Of a stretch of DNA of 64,000 nucleotides, positions 17,125 to 25,189 are shown piece by piece. The notes under the pieces were generated by a model, which searched no databases, was not told the DNA's origin, and worked only from the letters and a program-made list of their open reading frames with translations. Position numbers and translations under genes: made by a program. Source of the stretch: Streptomyces sp. f51 (lineage in GTDB: Bacteria > Actinomycetota > Actinomycetes > Streptomycetales > Streptomycetaceae). Within the stretch, counting starts at the first letter, position 1. Every line of letters starts with the position of its first letter. The DNA lies in the NCBI RefSeq assembly GCF_037940415.1, contig NZ_CP149798.1, positions 7,473,001 to 7,537,000 on the forward strand, read 5' to 3'.

Positions 17125-17741
17125 CGCGTCGCCCCGACCATGTCGATGACCTCGGCCGTGGTGGCGGTCTCGCCGAGCTTGGGGAAGACGCGTTCGACGC
17201 TGTGACGGTGGGAGTCGGCATCGGGGTCGCTCATGGCATCGGTGACCAGGACGACGTGGTAGCCGTGGTCGGAGGCCGAGCGTGCGGTCGACTCGACGCC
17301 CGAACTGGTCGAGATGCCGGCCAGCACGGTCTGGGTGACGCCCAGGCCCCGCAGGAGGGTGTCGAGACCGGTGTCGTGGAACGCGCTGCGCCGTCGTTTG
17401 CTGATCAGATGGTCGGTCGGCTGGACGTCGAGTTCGTCGACGAGATCGGCCCAGTCGGACGGCAGCGCCGCGCCGCCCGTGGACCGTACGGCCTCCGTAC
17501 GTGCTGGCGTGCTTCCGGCCTCCGTACGTGCCTGCGTTCTTCCGGCCTCCGTGCGTCCCGGCGCGCGTCCGGTGACGTTGACCAGGACCACGGGCAGATC
17601 GTGCCGCCGGAATTCGGCGGCCAGCCGTGCCGCCCGCTCGACGGCCGCGATGACCGGACGGTCGGCGTGGGCGGAGACGATGCCCTTTTGCAGGTCGATG
17701 ACGACCAGTGCGGACGCGGGGTCGATGGTTGTCAGTGTCAT
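17121..17741 (-). CDS. Isochorismatase-fold hydrolase lacking the Cys nucleophile
   Basis: The 206-residue protein has the family Asp at residue 16 (VVIDLQKG), Lys115 (ISKRRRSAF) and the loop AGISTSSGVESTAR at 141-154. The nucleophilic Cys of nicotinamidase-type members would be at 148, where this protein has Gly. True isochorismatases (PhzD/EntB type) also lack that Cys, so an ether-cleaving or non-nucleophilic role is possible. An insertion at about 60-87 is built from three copies of an RTEAG-type nonapeptide, encoded by a 27-base tandem repeat. It sits between a MarR gene and PEBP. Confidence 0.8.
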   Translation of the reverse strand: MTLTTIDPASALVVIDLQKGIVSAHADRPVIAAVERAARLAAEFRRHDLPVVLVNVTGRAPGRTEAGRTQARTEAGSTPARTEAVRSTGGAALPSDWADLVDELDVQPTDHLISKRRRSAFHDTGLDTLLRGLGVTQTVLAGISTSSGVESTARSASDHGYHVVLVTDAMSDPDADSHRHSVERVFPKLGETATTAEVIDMVGATR

Positions 17742-17825
17742 GAAGTCTCTTTCTCCTGTGGAGGTCGGCGGCGCGCCAGGCGCGGGGGAGTGGTGGTGGC
17801 CTTCCGCCTCGTGCTCCTGTCCACG

Positions 17826-18266
17826 TCAGATGTTCTGCGCCAGTCGCTCCAACAGCGGCGCGGCGGCGGCGAGTTGCTCCAGTTCCGTCGGGCTGAAGGT
17901 GCCGCCGGTCAGGGCCCGGGCGATGAGTTCGGCCCGCGCGTTGCGCTTGTTCTTCAGCGCCTGGTGACCGGCCTCGGTCACGGTCAGCAGCGCCCGCCTG
18001 CCGTCGTTCGGGTCCGGGCGACGCTCGACCAGACCTCGGTCTCGCAGCGCGCCGAGTGTCGCCCCCATGGCCTGTGCGGTGATCTGCGCTTCGCGGGCCA
18101 GCGCCGACGACGTGGTGGCACCCGAGCGGGCCAGATGGGACAGCGCTGTCCGCTCGGGCATCGTGAGCCCGCCTTCGACGGGCACTTGGCGTACCCGCCG
18201 CACCAGCACGCTGATGCCGGCCAGCAGGGCCGAGGCGACTGTGTCGGGGTGCGGATCATCGCTCAT
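17826..18266 (-). CDS. MarR-family transcriptional regulator
   Basis: 146 residues with the winged helix-turn-helix: LTMPERTALSHLARSG, TTSSALAREAQITAQAMGATLGALRDRGLVERRP and the wing DPNDGRRALLTVTEAG. It is the first gene of a leftward unit with the isochorismatase-like and PEBP genes, after an 84-base gap. A perfect inverted repeat just upstream of its start suggests autoregulation. MarR proteins usually respond to phenolic or other aromatic ligands, which would fit an isochorismatase-fold partner, but this is inference. Confidence 0.9.
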   Translation of the reverse strand: MSDDPHPDTVASALLAGISVLVRRVRQVPVEGGLTMPERTALSHLARSGATTSSALAREAQITAQAMGATLGALRDRGLVERRPDPNDGRRALLTVTEAGHQALKNKRNARAELIARALTGGTFSPTELEQLAAAAPLLERLAQNI

Positions 18267-18268
18267 AT

Positions 18269-18298
18269 ACTAAGGCTACTTTATCAGTCTGCCTTAGT
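18269..18298. promoter_or_regulatory. MarR-type operator
   Basis: ACTAAGGC and GCCTTAGT form perfect 8-base arms separated by 14 bases, directly upstream of the marR start and in locally AT-rich DNA (CTACTTTATCAG) typical of a promoter. Confidence 0.7.
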
Positions 18299-18389
18299 GA
18301 ATTGCCCGCCGATCTCGATGCCCGCCGAAGCGGTCCTGCGGTGGCGCGAGGGAGGGGGGAGCGGCGCGCTCAGACTGCTTCCCGTCCGG

Positions 18390-19319
18390 TCAGTCCTCGC
18401 GGTCCGGGCTCTCGGCGACGGCCACGCGGCCCGATCGCAGGGACGTCCGCCCTCGCGCCGGGCCGCCGAAGGCATGGGTGAGGCTTTGCAGGTCGTCGTC
18501 GGACACCACCCGCAGGCCGTACTCGTCGAGAAGGGCTGCCATCCGTCGGGGCTTCCACAGCGAGCGCCACGGTTCGCCGGAGGTGATCGCACCGCCGATC
18601 ACTCGGGCCAGCAGCCGGCCCACGGACGCTTTCGCGGAAGGCGCCTGGTAATTGAGGACGAGGACGCTGCCCGGGGCCGACCGCGCGGCGAGCGCGGCCA
18701 CGGTGGCGCGCACCTCGGCGCGGGTGAGGTAGGGGACGACCCCTTCCCACAGCCACGTCGTCGGTACGGAGGGGTCGTGCCCGGCGCCGTCCAGCGCCGC
18801 ACTGAGGTCGTCGACGGAGAAGTCGACCGGCGTGAACCTCACGGAACCAGCCACGACCGGCAGTTCGGCCGACGGGCCACCGCTCTCCTCGGACCCTCGG
18901 AGCTGTTGCGCGGCCTCGGCGAGGCGGGCCCGCTTGTCGCGCTGGGAGGCCGGATGGTCGACCTCCCACACGTCCGTCCCCGCGAGTTCGGGCAGACGCC
19001 ACGCACGCGTGTCCAGACCGGCTCCCAGGATCACGAGCTGCCGGGTCACGCGGGCGCGCAGGGCCTCGTCGATCGCGACCGTACGCGGCACCATCACCTC
19101 GGCGCACGCCCGTACACCTTCATACCGCGACCGCGCCTGCCAGCCCTCGGGCGGCACTCCCGTGCGCACCTCGTCCACGGGGACACGTTCCTCGGTGCTC
19201 AGCAGCCGCACCGCCAGCGGGTCCGAGAACCGGCCGGCGGCGACTCTCCCGTCCGCCACGGCCCGCCCCTGGCAGACCAGTACCGCCGTCCGACTCGCCG
19301 CACGCTCCATCTCGCTCAC
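18390..19319 (-). CDS. SAM-dependent methyltransferase (Ppm1/TIGR00027 type)
   Basis: About 309 residues from a GTG, with an ATG three codons later as the alternative. The leucine-carboxyl-methyltransferase-like fold is marked by ASRTAVLVCQGRA near the N-terminus, VILGAGLDTRAWRLP (SAM motif I), VWEVDHPASQRDKRARL and TTWLWEGVVPYLTRAEV. Actinobacterial members often methylate carboxyl or hydroxyl groups of small metabolites. It ends about 120 bases from the marR promoter and is transcribed in the same direction, so it may read into that region. Confidence 0.85.
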   Translation of the reverse strand: MSEMERAASRTAVLVCQGRAVADGRVAAGRFSDPLAVRLLSTEERVPVDEVRTGVPPEGWQARSRYEGVRACAEVMVPRTVAIDEALRARVTRQLVILGAGLDTRAWRLPELAGTDVWEVDHPASQRDKRARLAEAAQQLRGSEESGGPSAELPVVAGSVRFTPVDFSVDDLSAALDGAGHDPSVPTTWLWEGVVPYLTRAEVRATVAALAARSAPGSVLVLNYQAPSAKASVGRLLARVIGGAITSGEPWRSLWKPRRMAALLDEYGLRVVSDDDLQSLTHAFGGPARGRTSLRSGRVAVAESPDRED

Positions 19320-19480
19320 GGATGCGTATTCAACCCGATCCCGCGCGGGCGGTCGACGCGGTCGACGTCGGTGCGCCGCCACCGGCGGGCAGGCGATGGT
19401 CGCATCAGGGGTCCGAGGCGGTTCCGGTCCGCGTCACGACAGGTGTCCCGCGCACCCGAGACCCGAGACGTCGGACGACC

Positions 19481-19534
19481 AGGCCCGGCAAGCCCAGGCC
19501 CGGCAAGCCCAGGCCCGGCGAGCCCGGGCCCGGC
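19481..19534. repeat. 15-bp tandem repeat
   Basis: The unit AGGCCCGGCAAGCCC occurs at 19481 and 19496. A one-base variant is at 19511 and a partial copy follows at 19526. It lies in the 397-base divergent gap between the methyltransferase and the hydrolase lipoprotein, where I see no gene. Confidence 0.75.
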
Positions 19535-19716
19535 CGTCGGCGGCAGGAAGCCCGTTGCGCGTCGCCGAACCGGTGATCGCACGCCGGGGGTTAACCCCAC
19601 CGCTCTCCCTCGCGTCAACCGCATCACGGACACGCGTGCCAGCCGGATTCTGCGATGAATCGATTCACCGAATGATGGGTGCCACAGCCTCAGCACCCCT
19701 CGTCCGAAGGATCAGC

Positions 19717-20652
19717 ATGTCCCGCACTCCTCCCGCCCGCCGGTCCGTGAACCGTGCCCTGTCGGCCCTCGCCCTGACGGCGTTGGCCGTCGGCACTGCT
19801 ACGGCCTGCGGCGGCCACGACTCCGCGTCCCCGCACGCGGCCTCGCCGTCCGCGACCTCGTCCGCCTCCCCGGGGACCGGCAAGGCGGGCGAGACGCAGC
19901 TGCACATGATCGACAACGGCGGTCATCGGCTGGCCTTCCACGTCGTGCGGGGCCACGGCTCCGTCATCGTCCTGGACTCGGGCGGCGGCGAGGACTCCTC
20001 GTACTGGAAGGACCTCGTCCCCAGGCTCCACGCGGCCACCGGTGCCACCGTCATCACCTACGACCGGGCCGGACTGGGTCGGAGCGACGTGGTGCCCGGT
20101 CCGTGGAAGGTCGCGAGCGCCGTCAGCGACCTCGAGGCGGGGCTCAGGCAGTTGGGTGTCACCAAGGACGTGACCCTCGTGTCCCACTCACAGGCCGGCG
20201 AGATCGCGACCTATTTCGCCCAGGACAACCCTCGGATGCTCTCCGGCGCGGTCCTCGTCGACGCCAACCTGCCGCCCCTCTTCACCGACGAGGAGATCGC
20301 CCGCCTCGTGGCTTTCAGCGGGCCCCAGGTCGAGGCGGCGAAGAACGCACCGGACGAGCCGCGGAACCGTCAGCTCATCTCGACCGCGCAGAGCTTCGTC
20401 GCGACGAACAAGGCCTACCACAAGGCCGTGTGGCCGAGCGCGGTGCCGGCGACGGTCATCGTCTCGGAGAAGACCCCGTTCGACGGCTCTCCCGAGGACG
20501 CCCAGCGCTGGCGGGACGCCGCCGCCTCGTTCGTCCAGGACGGGCCCGACCGCACGCTCGTCACCGCCAAGGGCAGTTCCCACGACGTCCCGAAGGACCG
20601 CCCCGAGCTCGTGCTCAAGGAGATCGAGCGCATGGCCGCCGCACAGCACTGA
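19717..20652 (+). CDS. Secreted alpha/beta hydrolase, probable lipoprotein
   Basis: The ATG behind GAAGGAT gives 311 residues. The signal peptide (R-S-V-N-R-A-L-S-A-L-A-L) ends in TATACGG, a slightly atypical lipobox, followed by a Ser/Ala/Pro linker. The hydrolase fold shows YDRAGLGRSD, the nucleophile elbow SHSQAGE (Ser in H-S-Q-A-G), a late Asp (FDGSPEDAQ region) and His in GSSHDVPKDRPEL. It would be an extracytoplasmic esterase or haloperoxidase-like enzyme of unknown substrate. It is monocistronic. Confidence 0.85.
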   Translation: MSRTPPARRSVNRALSALALTALAVGTATACGGHDSASPHAASPSATSSASPGTGKAGETQLHMIDNGGHRLAFHVVRGHGSVIVLDSGGGEDSSYWKDLVPRLHAATGATVITYDRAGLGRSDVVPGPWKVASAVSDLEAGLRQLGVTKDVTLVSHSQAGEIATYFAQDNPRMLSGAVLVDANLPPLFTDEEIARLVAFSGPQVEAAKNAPDEPRNRQLISTAQSFVATNKAYHKAVWPSAVPATVIVSEKTPFDGSPEDAQRWRDAAASFVQDGPDRTLVTAKGSSHDVPKDRPELVLKEIERMAAAQH

Positions 20653-20825
20653 CCTCAGCCACCGAACGAAGCCCGGGAAACCGGCATCCTGGTCGATGAC
20701 GCTGCCGCGCCGGAGAACCTCGTCGGATGCGTTCAGCCCTTCTGGACGCATGCAGCGGGGTCCGGAGGGCTGACGGTTCCTCGGTGACCTGCGTGAGGGA
20801 ATCGGCCGGGCGCTACGATGAGTCC

Positions 20826-21245
20826 ATGATCTCCGGCGTTCGCACCAACTCCCTTGGGAGTTCCGCGCGCTGGATGTGGCTGGTCCTGGCCGTGGTGGCG
20901 GGGGTGCTGGGCATGCATGCCCTGTCACCCACCGGTATGCCGGCCGCGGGCCAGCACGCCGTCATGATGTCGGCGGAGTCCCCCGGGCATCGCACCGCGT
21001 CCGACCACGTTGCCGGTGCGGACTGCCGGCATCTGTCCGACGCGGGCGACAGCGGCACGGTCATGGACCACACCGGTGGGACCTGCGCGGCGGGCGGTAC
21101 GTCCACTGCCTACGTTCCGCCCGCCCTGATGCCCGGCGTGGCTGCCCGTACCGAATCCGCGGCGACCGTCGGCGGTTCGGCTCCTGGGCCGGTCGACGCC
21201 CGCGCACCACCCGATCTGTCCGAGTTGCAGCTCCTGCGGATCTAG
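20826..21245 (+). CDS. DUF6153 small membrane/secreted protein
   Basis: 139 residues starting M-I-S-G-V-R. The single hydrophobic segment WMWLVLAVVAGVLGMHAL followed by a His/Met-rich extracytoplasmic part (QHAVMMSAE, VMDHTGG, two Cys) is the hallmark of the DUF6153 family, usually found next to DUF305 genes as here. The Met/His content suggests copper handling in the periplasmic space. It is probably co-transcribed with the next gene (104-base gap). Confidence 0.75.
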   Translation: MISGVRTNSLGSSARWMWLVLAVVAGVLGMHALSPTGMPAAGQHAVMMSAESPGHRTASDHVAGADCRHLSDAGDSGTVMDHTGGTCAAGGTSTAYVPPALMPGVAARTESAATVGGSAPGPVDARAPPDLSELQLLRI

Positions 21246-21349
21246 AGGCTCCCGCACGGCACCCTCCTGACGGGGGTGGCGTGCTCCGGCCCGCATGCAT
21301 CCGTTTCTCCCGCGCGTGGGCGCGGGCACTTCAAGGAGTCGTACCTCTC

Positions 21350-22018
21350 ATGGCACCTCGCCGTTCCCTCTTCCGCCGGACCGCGGTCCTCGCCGCCGCT
21401 GCCACCGCAGCGGTGGTGCTGGCCGCCTGCGGCAGCAGCAATTCCTCGTCCTCGCCGTCGGGGCGCACGAGCCACGACACGGGGACGATGGCCACCGCCG
21501 GTCCCTCGGGCGCCGCTTCCGCCGCACACGGCCGTCACAACACGCAGGACGTGTCGTTCGCCCAGGGGATGATCCCGCACCACCGGCAGGCCGTGGTCAT
21601 GGCCGATCTGGCGGCCTCGCGGGCCAAGTCCCAGCAGGTGAGGCACCTGGCCACGAAGATCAGGCAGGCGCAGGATCCGGAGATCAACACCATGTCCGGC
21701 TGGCTGAAGGCCTGGGACGCGAAGGTCCCGGACACGGACATGTCCAGCATGGAGAGCATGCCGGGCATGGACCATGCCGGCTCGTCGATGCCCGGGATGA
21801 TGTCGGACGACGACATGGGCAAGCTGAAGAGCCTCTCCGGTGATGCGTTCGACAAGGCGTTCCTTCGGATGATGATCAGCCATCACGAAGGTGCGATCGC
21901 GATGGCGAAGACCGAGCGGGCCAAGGGCGCCTATGCCCCCGCCACGACGATGGCGAAGTCGATCGTCGCCTCGCAGTCCTCCGAGATCACCGGCATGGAC
22001 AGGATGCTCGGTAGGTAG
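21350..22018 (+). CDS. DUF305 lipoprotein, probable copper-binding
   Basis: 222 residues with an AAGGAG ribosome binding site and a clear lipoprotein signal (VVLAACGSS). The mature part carries two copies of the DUF305 motif, MIPHHRQAVVMA and MMISHHEGAIAMA. Between them is a Met-rich stretch (SSMESMPGMDHAGSSMPGMM) like that of copper-binding proteins. The family is a ferritin-like four-helix protein secreted near copper-resistance genes. The neighbours on both sides support a copper cassette. Confidence 0.9.
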   Translation: MAPRRSLFRRTAVLAAAATAAVVLAACGSSNSSSSPSGRTSHDTGTMATAGPSGAASAAHGRHNTQDVSFAQGMIPHHRQAVVMADLAASRAKSQQVRHLATKIRQAQDPEINTMSGWLKAWDAKVPDTDMSSMESMPGMDHAGSSMPGMMSDDDMGKLKSLSGDAFDKAFLRMMISHHEGAIAMAKTERAKGAYAPATTMAKSIVASQSSEITGMDRMLGR

Positions 22019-22130
22019 CGGCACCTTCGGCCCCCACGGGCTCGGGGCGGTTGCCGGACAGCCGCCCCGAGCCCGCAGGCCGGCCCACCCGAGCCGCACC
22101 ATTCACCGGGGTTCGTTACGCCGCTTCGGA

Positions 22131-22147
22131 ATACCCCAGGGGGGTAT
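22131..22147. promoter_or_regulatory. CsoR-like copper operator
   Basis: The 17-base perfect palindrome ATACCCC-AGG-GGGGTAT matches the GC-tract architecture of operators bound by the copper repressor CsoR. It lies 41 bases before the DUF4396 start, in the right place to control it. No csoR gene is in the window. Confidence 0.75.
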
Positions 22148-22187
22148 GTGGTTGGAAGGAGTGCGATCCGACAAGGGGAGGCCGACG

Positions 22188-22667
22188 ATGGACCACGGCA
22201 CGCACCATCAGCACCATGCCCACCACGACTCCGGAACGTCCTGGCGCACCGCCGCTCAGGCGACGCTCCACTGCCTGACGGGCTGCGCCATCGGCGAAGT
22301 CCTCGGCCTGGTGATCGGTACCGCCGCGGGGCTGCACAACGCGACCACCGTCGCCCTCTCCATCGCGCTCGCCTTCGTCTTCGGGTACGCGCTGACCATG
22401 CGTGGCGTGTTGCGCGCCGGGCTGCCGCTCCGCAGGGCGCTCAGGGTCGCGCTGGCCGCGGACACCGTGTCCATCGCCGTCATGGAAGTGATCGACAACA
22501 CGGTCGTCGTGGCCGTGCCCGGTGCGATGGACGCCGGCCTCGGTCAACTCCTGTTCTGGGCCTCGCTCGTGTTGTCCCTGGCTCTGGCGTTCGTGCTCAC
22601 CACGCCGGTCAACCGGTGGATGATCGGTCGTGGCAAGGGGCATGCCGTCGTGCACGCCTATCACTGA
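22188..22667 (+). CDS. DUF4396 membrane protein with His-rich N-terminus
   Basis: 159 residues starting M-D-H-G-T-H-H-Q-H-H-A-H-H, a likely metal-binding tail. About four hydrophobic helices follow, with Cys-containing HCLTGCAIGEVLG in the first and conserved acidic residues (AADTVSIAVMEVIDN). DUF4396 proteins are associated with copper resistance. The AAGGGGAGG ribosome binding site decides the start. The CsoR-like palindrome just upstream implies copper-induced expression. Confidence 0.85.
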   Translation: MDHGTHHQHHAHHDSGTSWRTAAQATLHCLTGCAIGEVLGLVIGTAAGLHNATTVALSIALAFVFGYALTMRGVLRAGLPLRRALRVALAADTVSIAVMEVIDNTVVVAVPGAMDAGLGQLLFWASLVLSLALAFVLTTPVNRWMIGRGKGHAVVHAYH

Positions 22668-22731
22668 CGGCACCGGACTCCCGCCCGGCCCGAACCTCGC
22701 GGTCCGGACCGGGCGGTGACGGACGGTCAGA

Positions 22732-23139
22732 TCATCCGGCCTCGCCGGTGTCGCTCCGTGCATCGGCCTCCATCTGCGGCGGGGTGTCGGCCCCGGCTCG
22801 TCGCCACTGCACCCGCAGTCCGTCGCGGCGGCCGATCTTCTCGATCCGCGCGGTGATTCCGTCCTGGAGGCGTCGCAGCGCGTCCTCGTCGGCGGCGCCG
22901 ACGCGCAGCGTGAGCGCGTCGGCCGTGGCGTCCAGGGTCCACAGCCCTTCGGCGAAGCGGACGGTGCCGTGGGTGCCGGTGAACTCGACATGCCGTACCT
23001 CGGGCCGTGTCGTTCCCTCCCTGTGGCCGCCGCCGTGCGGACGGTGGCTCATGTGGGGCATCTGGCCCAGATGGCGGCGGAGTTGGGCGAGGTAGCGGCT
23101 CGCACGGTCGGTCGCGAGGCGGGTTTCGGCGGTCGGCAT
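22732..23139 (-). CDS. DUF2218 domain protein
   Basis: 135 residues with an AAGGAGCGGTC ribosome binding site. The family pattern is visible as ASRYLAQLRRHLG, then GTVRFAEGLWTLDATADALTLRV and LRRLQDGITARIEKIGRRDGLRVQW. DUF2218 proteins are small cytoplasmic proteins often linked to iron uptake loci; the biochemical role is unknown. The segment MPHMSHRPHGGGHRE is His rich and may bind metal. It is divergent from a TetR gene and probably under its control. Confidence 0.85.
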   Translation of the reverse strand: MPTAETRLATDRASRYLAQLRRHLGQMPHMSHRPHGGGHREGTTRPEVRHVEFTGTHGTVRFAEGLWTLDATADALTLRVGAADEDALRRLQDGITARIEKIGRRDGLRVQWRRAGADTPPQMEADARSDTGEAG

Positions 23140-23199
23140 GACCGCTCCTTTCGCAGGTACGGACGGTACGACTCCTCCAGATTTATCGATACACATTGT

Positions 23200-23215
23200 C
23201 TCTGTCAAGACAGAG
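23200..23215. promoter_or_regulatory. Palindromic operator between DUF2218 and TetR
   Basis: CTCTGTC-AA-GACAGAG is a perfect 16-base palindrome within an AT-rich stretch (ATTTATCGATACACA), a likely promoter for the leftward DUF2218 gene. It lies 34 bases before the TetR start, fitting repression of both. Confidence 0.75.
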
Positions 23216-23248
23216 TGTCGTGACCTGGTCGTTGTGTATCCTCGCACC

Positions 23249-23848
23249 ATGCCGAAGCTGTGGGACGAGACGGTGGACGCGCATCGGCGCGCCGTGCAGG
23301 ACGCTGTTCTGGAGACCACCGTCGCGCTCGTGGGCGAGCACGGACTGGCGTCGGTGACGATGTCGCAGATCGCCAAACGGGCCGGGATCGGGCGCGCGAC
23401 GCTGTACAAGTACTTCCCCGACGTCCAGTCGATCCTGCTCGCCTGGCACGAGCGCCATGTCGCGGCTCACCTGGGCCTGCTGACCCGGGCCCGGGACGAC
23501 ACCGAAGGACCCGTGGCACGGCTCGAAGCGGTCCTGCGCGGGTACGCCCACATCACGTACAAGCGGCCCCAGGACGGAGAGGTCGCCGCCTTCGTCCATC
23601 GGGACCGGCACGTCGTCGAGGCTCAGCGACGGCTCCACGACCTGGTGCGCGATGTCGTCGCCGAAGCCGCCGCGACGGGCGCCGTCCGCGACGACGTCTC
23701 CCCGGGCGAGCTGGCCGACTACTGCCTGCACGCGCTGTCGGCCGCCCATGGGCTGTCGTCGGACGAAGCCGTACATCGTCTCGTCGAGGTCACCCTCTCC
23801 GGCCTCCGCCCGTCGCACGGAGAAGGGCGAACCCAAAGTCATCACTGA
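23249..23848 (+). CDS. TetR-family transcriptional regulator
   Basis: 199 residues from M-P-K-L-W-D-E-T. The helix-turn-helix is clear (VTMSQIAKRAGIGRATLYKYF, about residues 38-58). The ligand domain is helical with HVVEAQRRLHDLV and a C-terminal His/Ser tail. It is divergent from DUF2218, with a perfect palindrome in the gap, so it most likely represses that gene and itself. The inducer is unknown; the metal-linked surroundings make an oxidative or metal stress signal plausible. Confidence 0.9.
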   Translation: MPKLWDETVDAHRRAVQDAVLETTVALVGEHGLASVTMSQIAKRAGIGRATLYKYFPDVQSILLAWHERHVAAHLGLLTRARDDTEGPVARLEAVLRGYAHITYKRPQDGEVAAFVHRDRHVVEAQRRLHDLVRDVVAEAAATGAVRDDVSPGELADYCLHALSAAHGLSSDEAVHRLVEVTLSGLRPSHGEGRTQSHH

Positions 23849-23907
23849 CAGCCGATCGGCCGGGCGCGAACCGCCGGGGAATCGGCACCGAACCGGCGAA
23901 CGGAACC

Positions 23908-24474
23908 TCAGGCATCGGGGGGCAGGCTTTCGAGTTCCCGTTCCAGATGACCGGTGTCCAGGCGCAGCCGCAGGCTGTTGCGGCGGTGCGCGGCCGTCAG
24001 CGCCGCCCGCAGCGGCGAGGGCGGGACCGCGAGAACGGGGCAGAGGGCGCGGGCGAGGCAATAGCGGCCGACCGACGGCCACAGCGCGCGGTGCAGCCGG
24101 CCACGTGTGCCGGCGCCGACGACGAGGAGGTCGCCGTCCCGGTCGGCCATCCGCACCAGCGCCGGTCCGGGGGCGCCCCGGACGACGAGCGCCCGCCCGG
24201 GCAGCTCGGAGCCGTAGCCGCCGAACGCGTCCCGCAGCGCTTCCCCGAGTCTTTCCCCGGCGAGGCGCTCCCACTCCGGGACCGTGGCGGCCGCGGCCGG
24301 GAACCGTCGGGCGGCGAGGCCACCCTCCGGGGGCTCCCAGGCGGCCACCGCCCAGAGCTCCGCACCGCGCAGCCGGGCCTCGTGGGCGGCCCGGCCCAGG
24401 ACGGTGAGGCACCCAGGCGAGTCACCCACGCCCACGACGACGCGAGGGACCGGGGGCGTGGGTGACTGGGACAT
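23908..24474 (-). CDS. Universal stress protein (UspA family)
   Basis: 188 residues from the ATG after GGTGGAGGCG. The UspA fold starts with RVVVGVGDSPGCLTVLGRAAHEA. The nucleotide-binding loop is VVGAGTRGRLHRALWPSVGRYCLARALCP in outline, matching the G-x2-G-x9-G-S/T type of ATP-binding members, although one Gly is replaced. A 35-residue tail (HRRNSLRLRLDTGHLERELE) extends past the usual end. Such proteins are often controlled by hypoxia or redox regulators in Streptomyces. Confidence 0.88.
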   Translation of the reverse strand: MSQSPTPPVPRVVVGVGDSPGCLTVLGRAAHEARLRGAELWAVAAWEPPEGGLAARRFPAAAATVPEWERLAGERLGEALRDAFGGYGSELPGRALVVRGAPGPALVRMADRDGDLLVVGAGTRGRLHRALWPSVGRYCLARALCPVLAVPPSPLRAALTAAHRRNSLRLRLDTGHLERELESLPPDA

Positions 24475-24630
24475 CGCCTCCACCTTCCGCACATGCCGGC
24501 CGGGGCTTCCCGGTCGGCGACTCTTCGTGAACCGCCCTCCATCCCACCTCCGTTCCCTGACCCTCGGCAGTCCGTGCTCCGGTTCTTGGCGCCCCTCTGA
24601 CGGTCCTCGCGGCGCCCTCCCGTCAGCACT

Positions 24631-24677
24631 GTCAGCGTCCCGTCAAAGGCGGCCCGATCCTCGTCAGCGTCCCGTCA
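24631..24677. repeat. Phased direct repeat upstream of the stress gene
   Basis: GTCAGCGTCCCGTCA occurs at 24631-24645 and exactly again at 24663-24677, 32 bases apart (three helical turns). Related CCCGTCAG elements lie close by. The repeats sit in the 323-base divergent gap between the universal stress gene and the SAV_915 gene; no gene is visible there. They are a candidate shared operator. Confidence 0.7.
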
Positions 24678-24797
24678 GGACCGCTCCGGCGGCCGGGGGC
24701 GCCGGGCATAACGTCGGCAGCGAACCCCGGACCGCCTCCCCGCGTCCGGGGTCCCACAGATCAGAGCCCACGCTCCCTGCCCCCCGGGAGGCACCCC

Positions 24798-25175
24798 ATG
24801 GCAGTCCTTCTCCACGGCGACGACCCCGACCCCTCCGATCGGTCCCCGGCCGGACCCCTGTACGTACCGGTCCGGCCGGGACCCTCAGGGTGTGCGGCCC
24901 GGCTCTTCCGCACCCCGCTCGGCGACCGAACGGCCGTCGGCTTCACCTCCGAGCACCGGCTCACCGCCACCCTCGGGACCGACCAGGCGTGGATCAGGCT
25001 CGCCGCATCCGCGCTGCGCGCGCTGACCGCGCCGCTCGGTGTCACCGCCGTCACCGTCGACCCGCAGTTCACCGCCCCGGCGCCCGCGCGGGTCACGCCA
25101 CCCACCCCGCTGACCCCCGTCCCACCGGCCGCCGGGCCCGTCACCCACGAGATGCCCGCGCTGCGGATCGCCTGA
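24798..25175 (+). CDS. SAV_915 family protein
   Basis: 125 residues, ATG after GGGAGGCACCCC. The conserved core is LYVPVRPGPSGCAARLFRTPLGDRTAVGFTS in outline, then AWIRLAASALRALTAPLGVTAV with a small hydrophobic end. SAV_915 proteins are short Streptomyces proteins of unknown function, here with an extra Pro-rich tail. It lies 14 bases before the decarboxylase gene, so the two form an operon. No catalytic residue can be proposed. Confidence 0.8.
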   Translation: MAVLLHGDDPDPSDRSPAGPLYVPVRPGPSGCAARLFRTPLGDRTAVGFTSEHRLTATLGTDQAWIRLAASALRALTAPLGVTAVTVDPQFTAPAPARVTPPTPLTPVPPAAGPVTHEMPALRIA

Positions 25176-25189
25176 GAGGGGCAGCCACG

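Noticed and set aside
17202..19658. An 818-codon open frame on the plus strand
   Set aside because: It lies opposite the isochorismatase-like, MarR and methyltransferase genes, all of which have clear motifs; composition is shadow-like.
21276..21572. Small overlapping frames around the DUF305 gene
   Set aside because: They are out of frame with the lipoprotein, which has an AAGGAG site and two HH-x2-A motifs.
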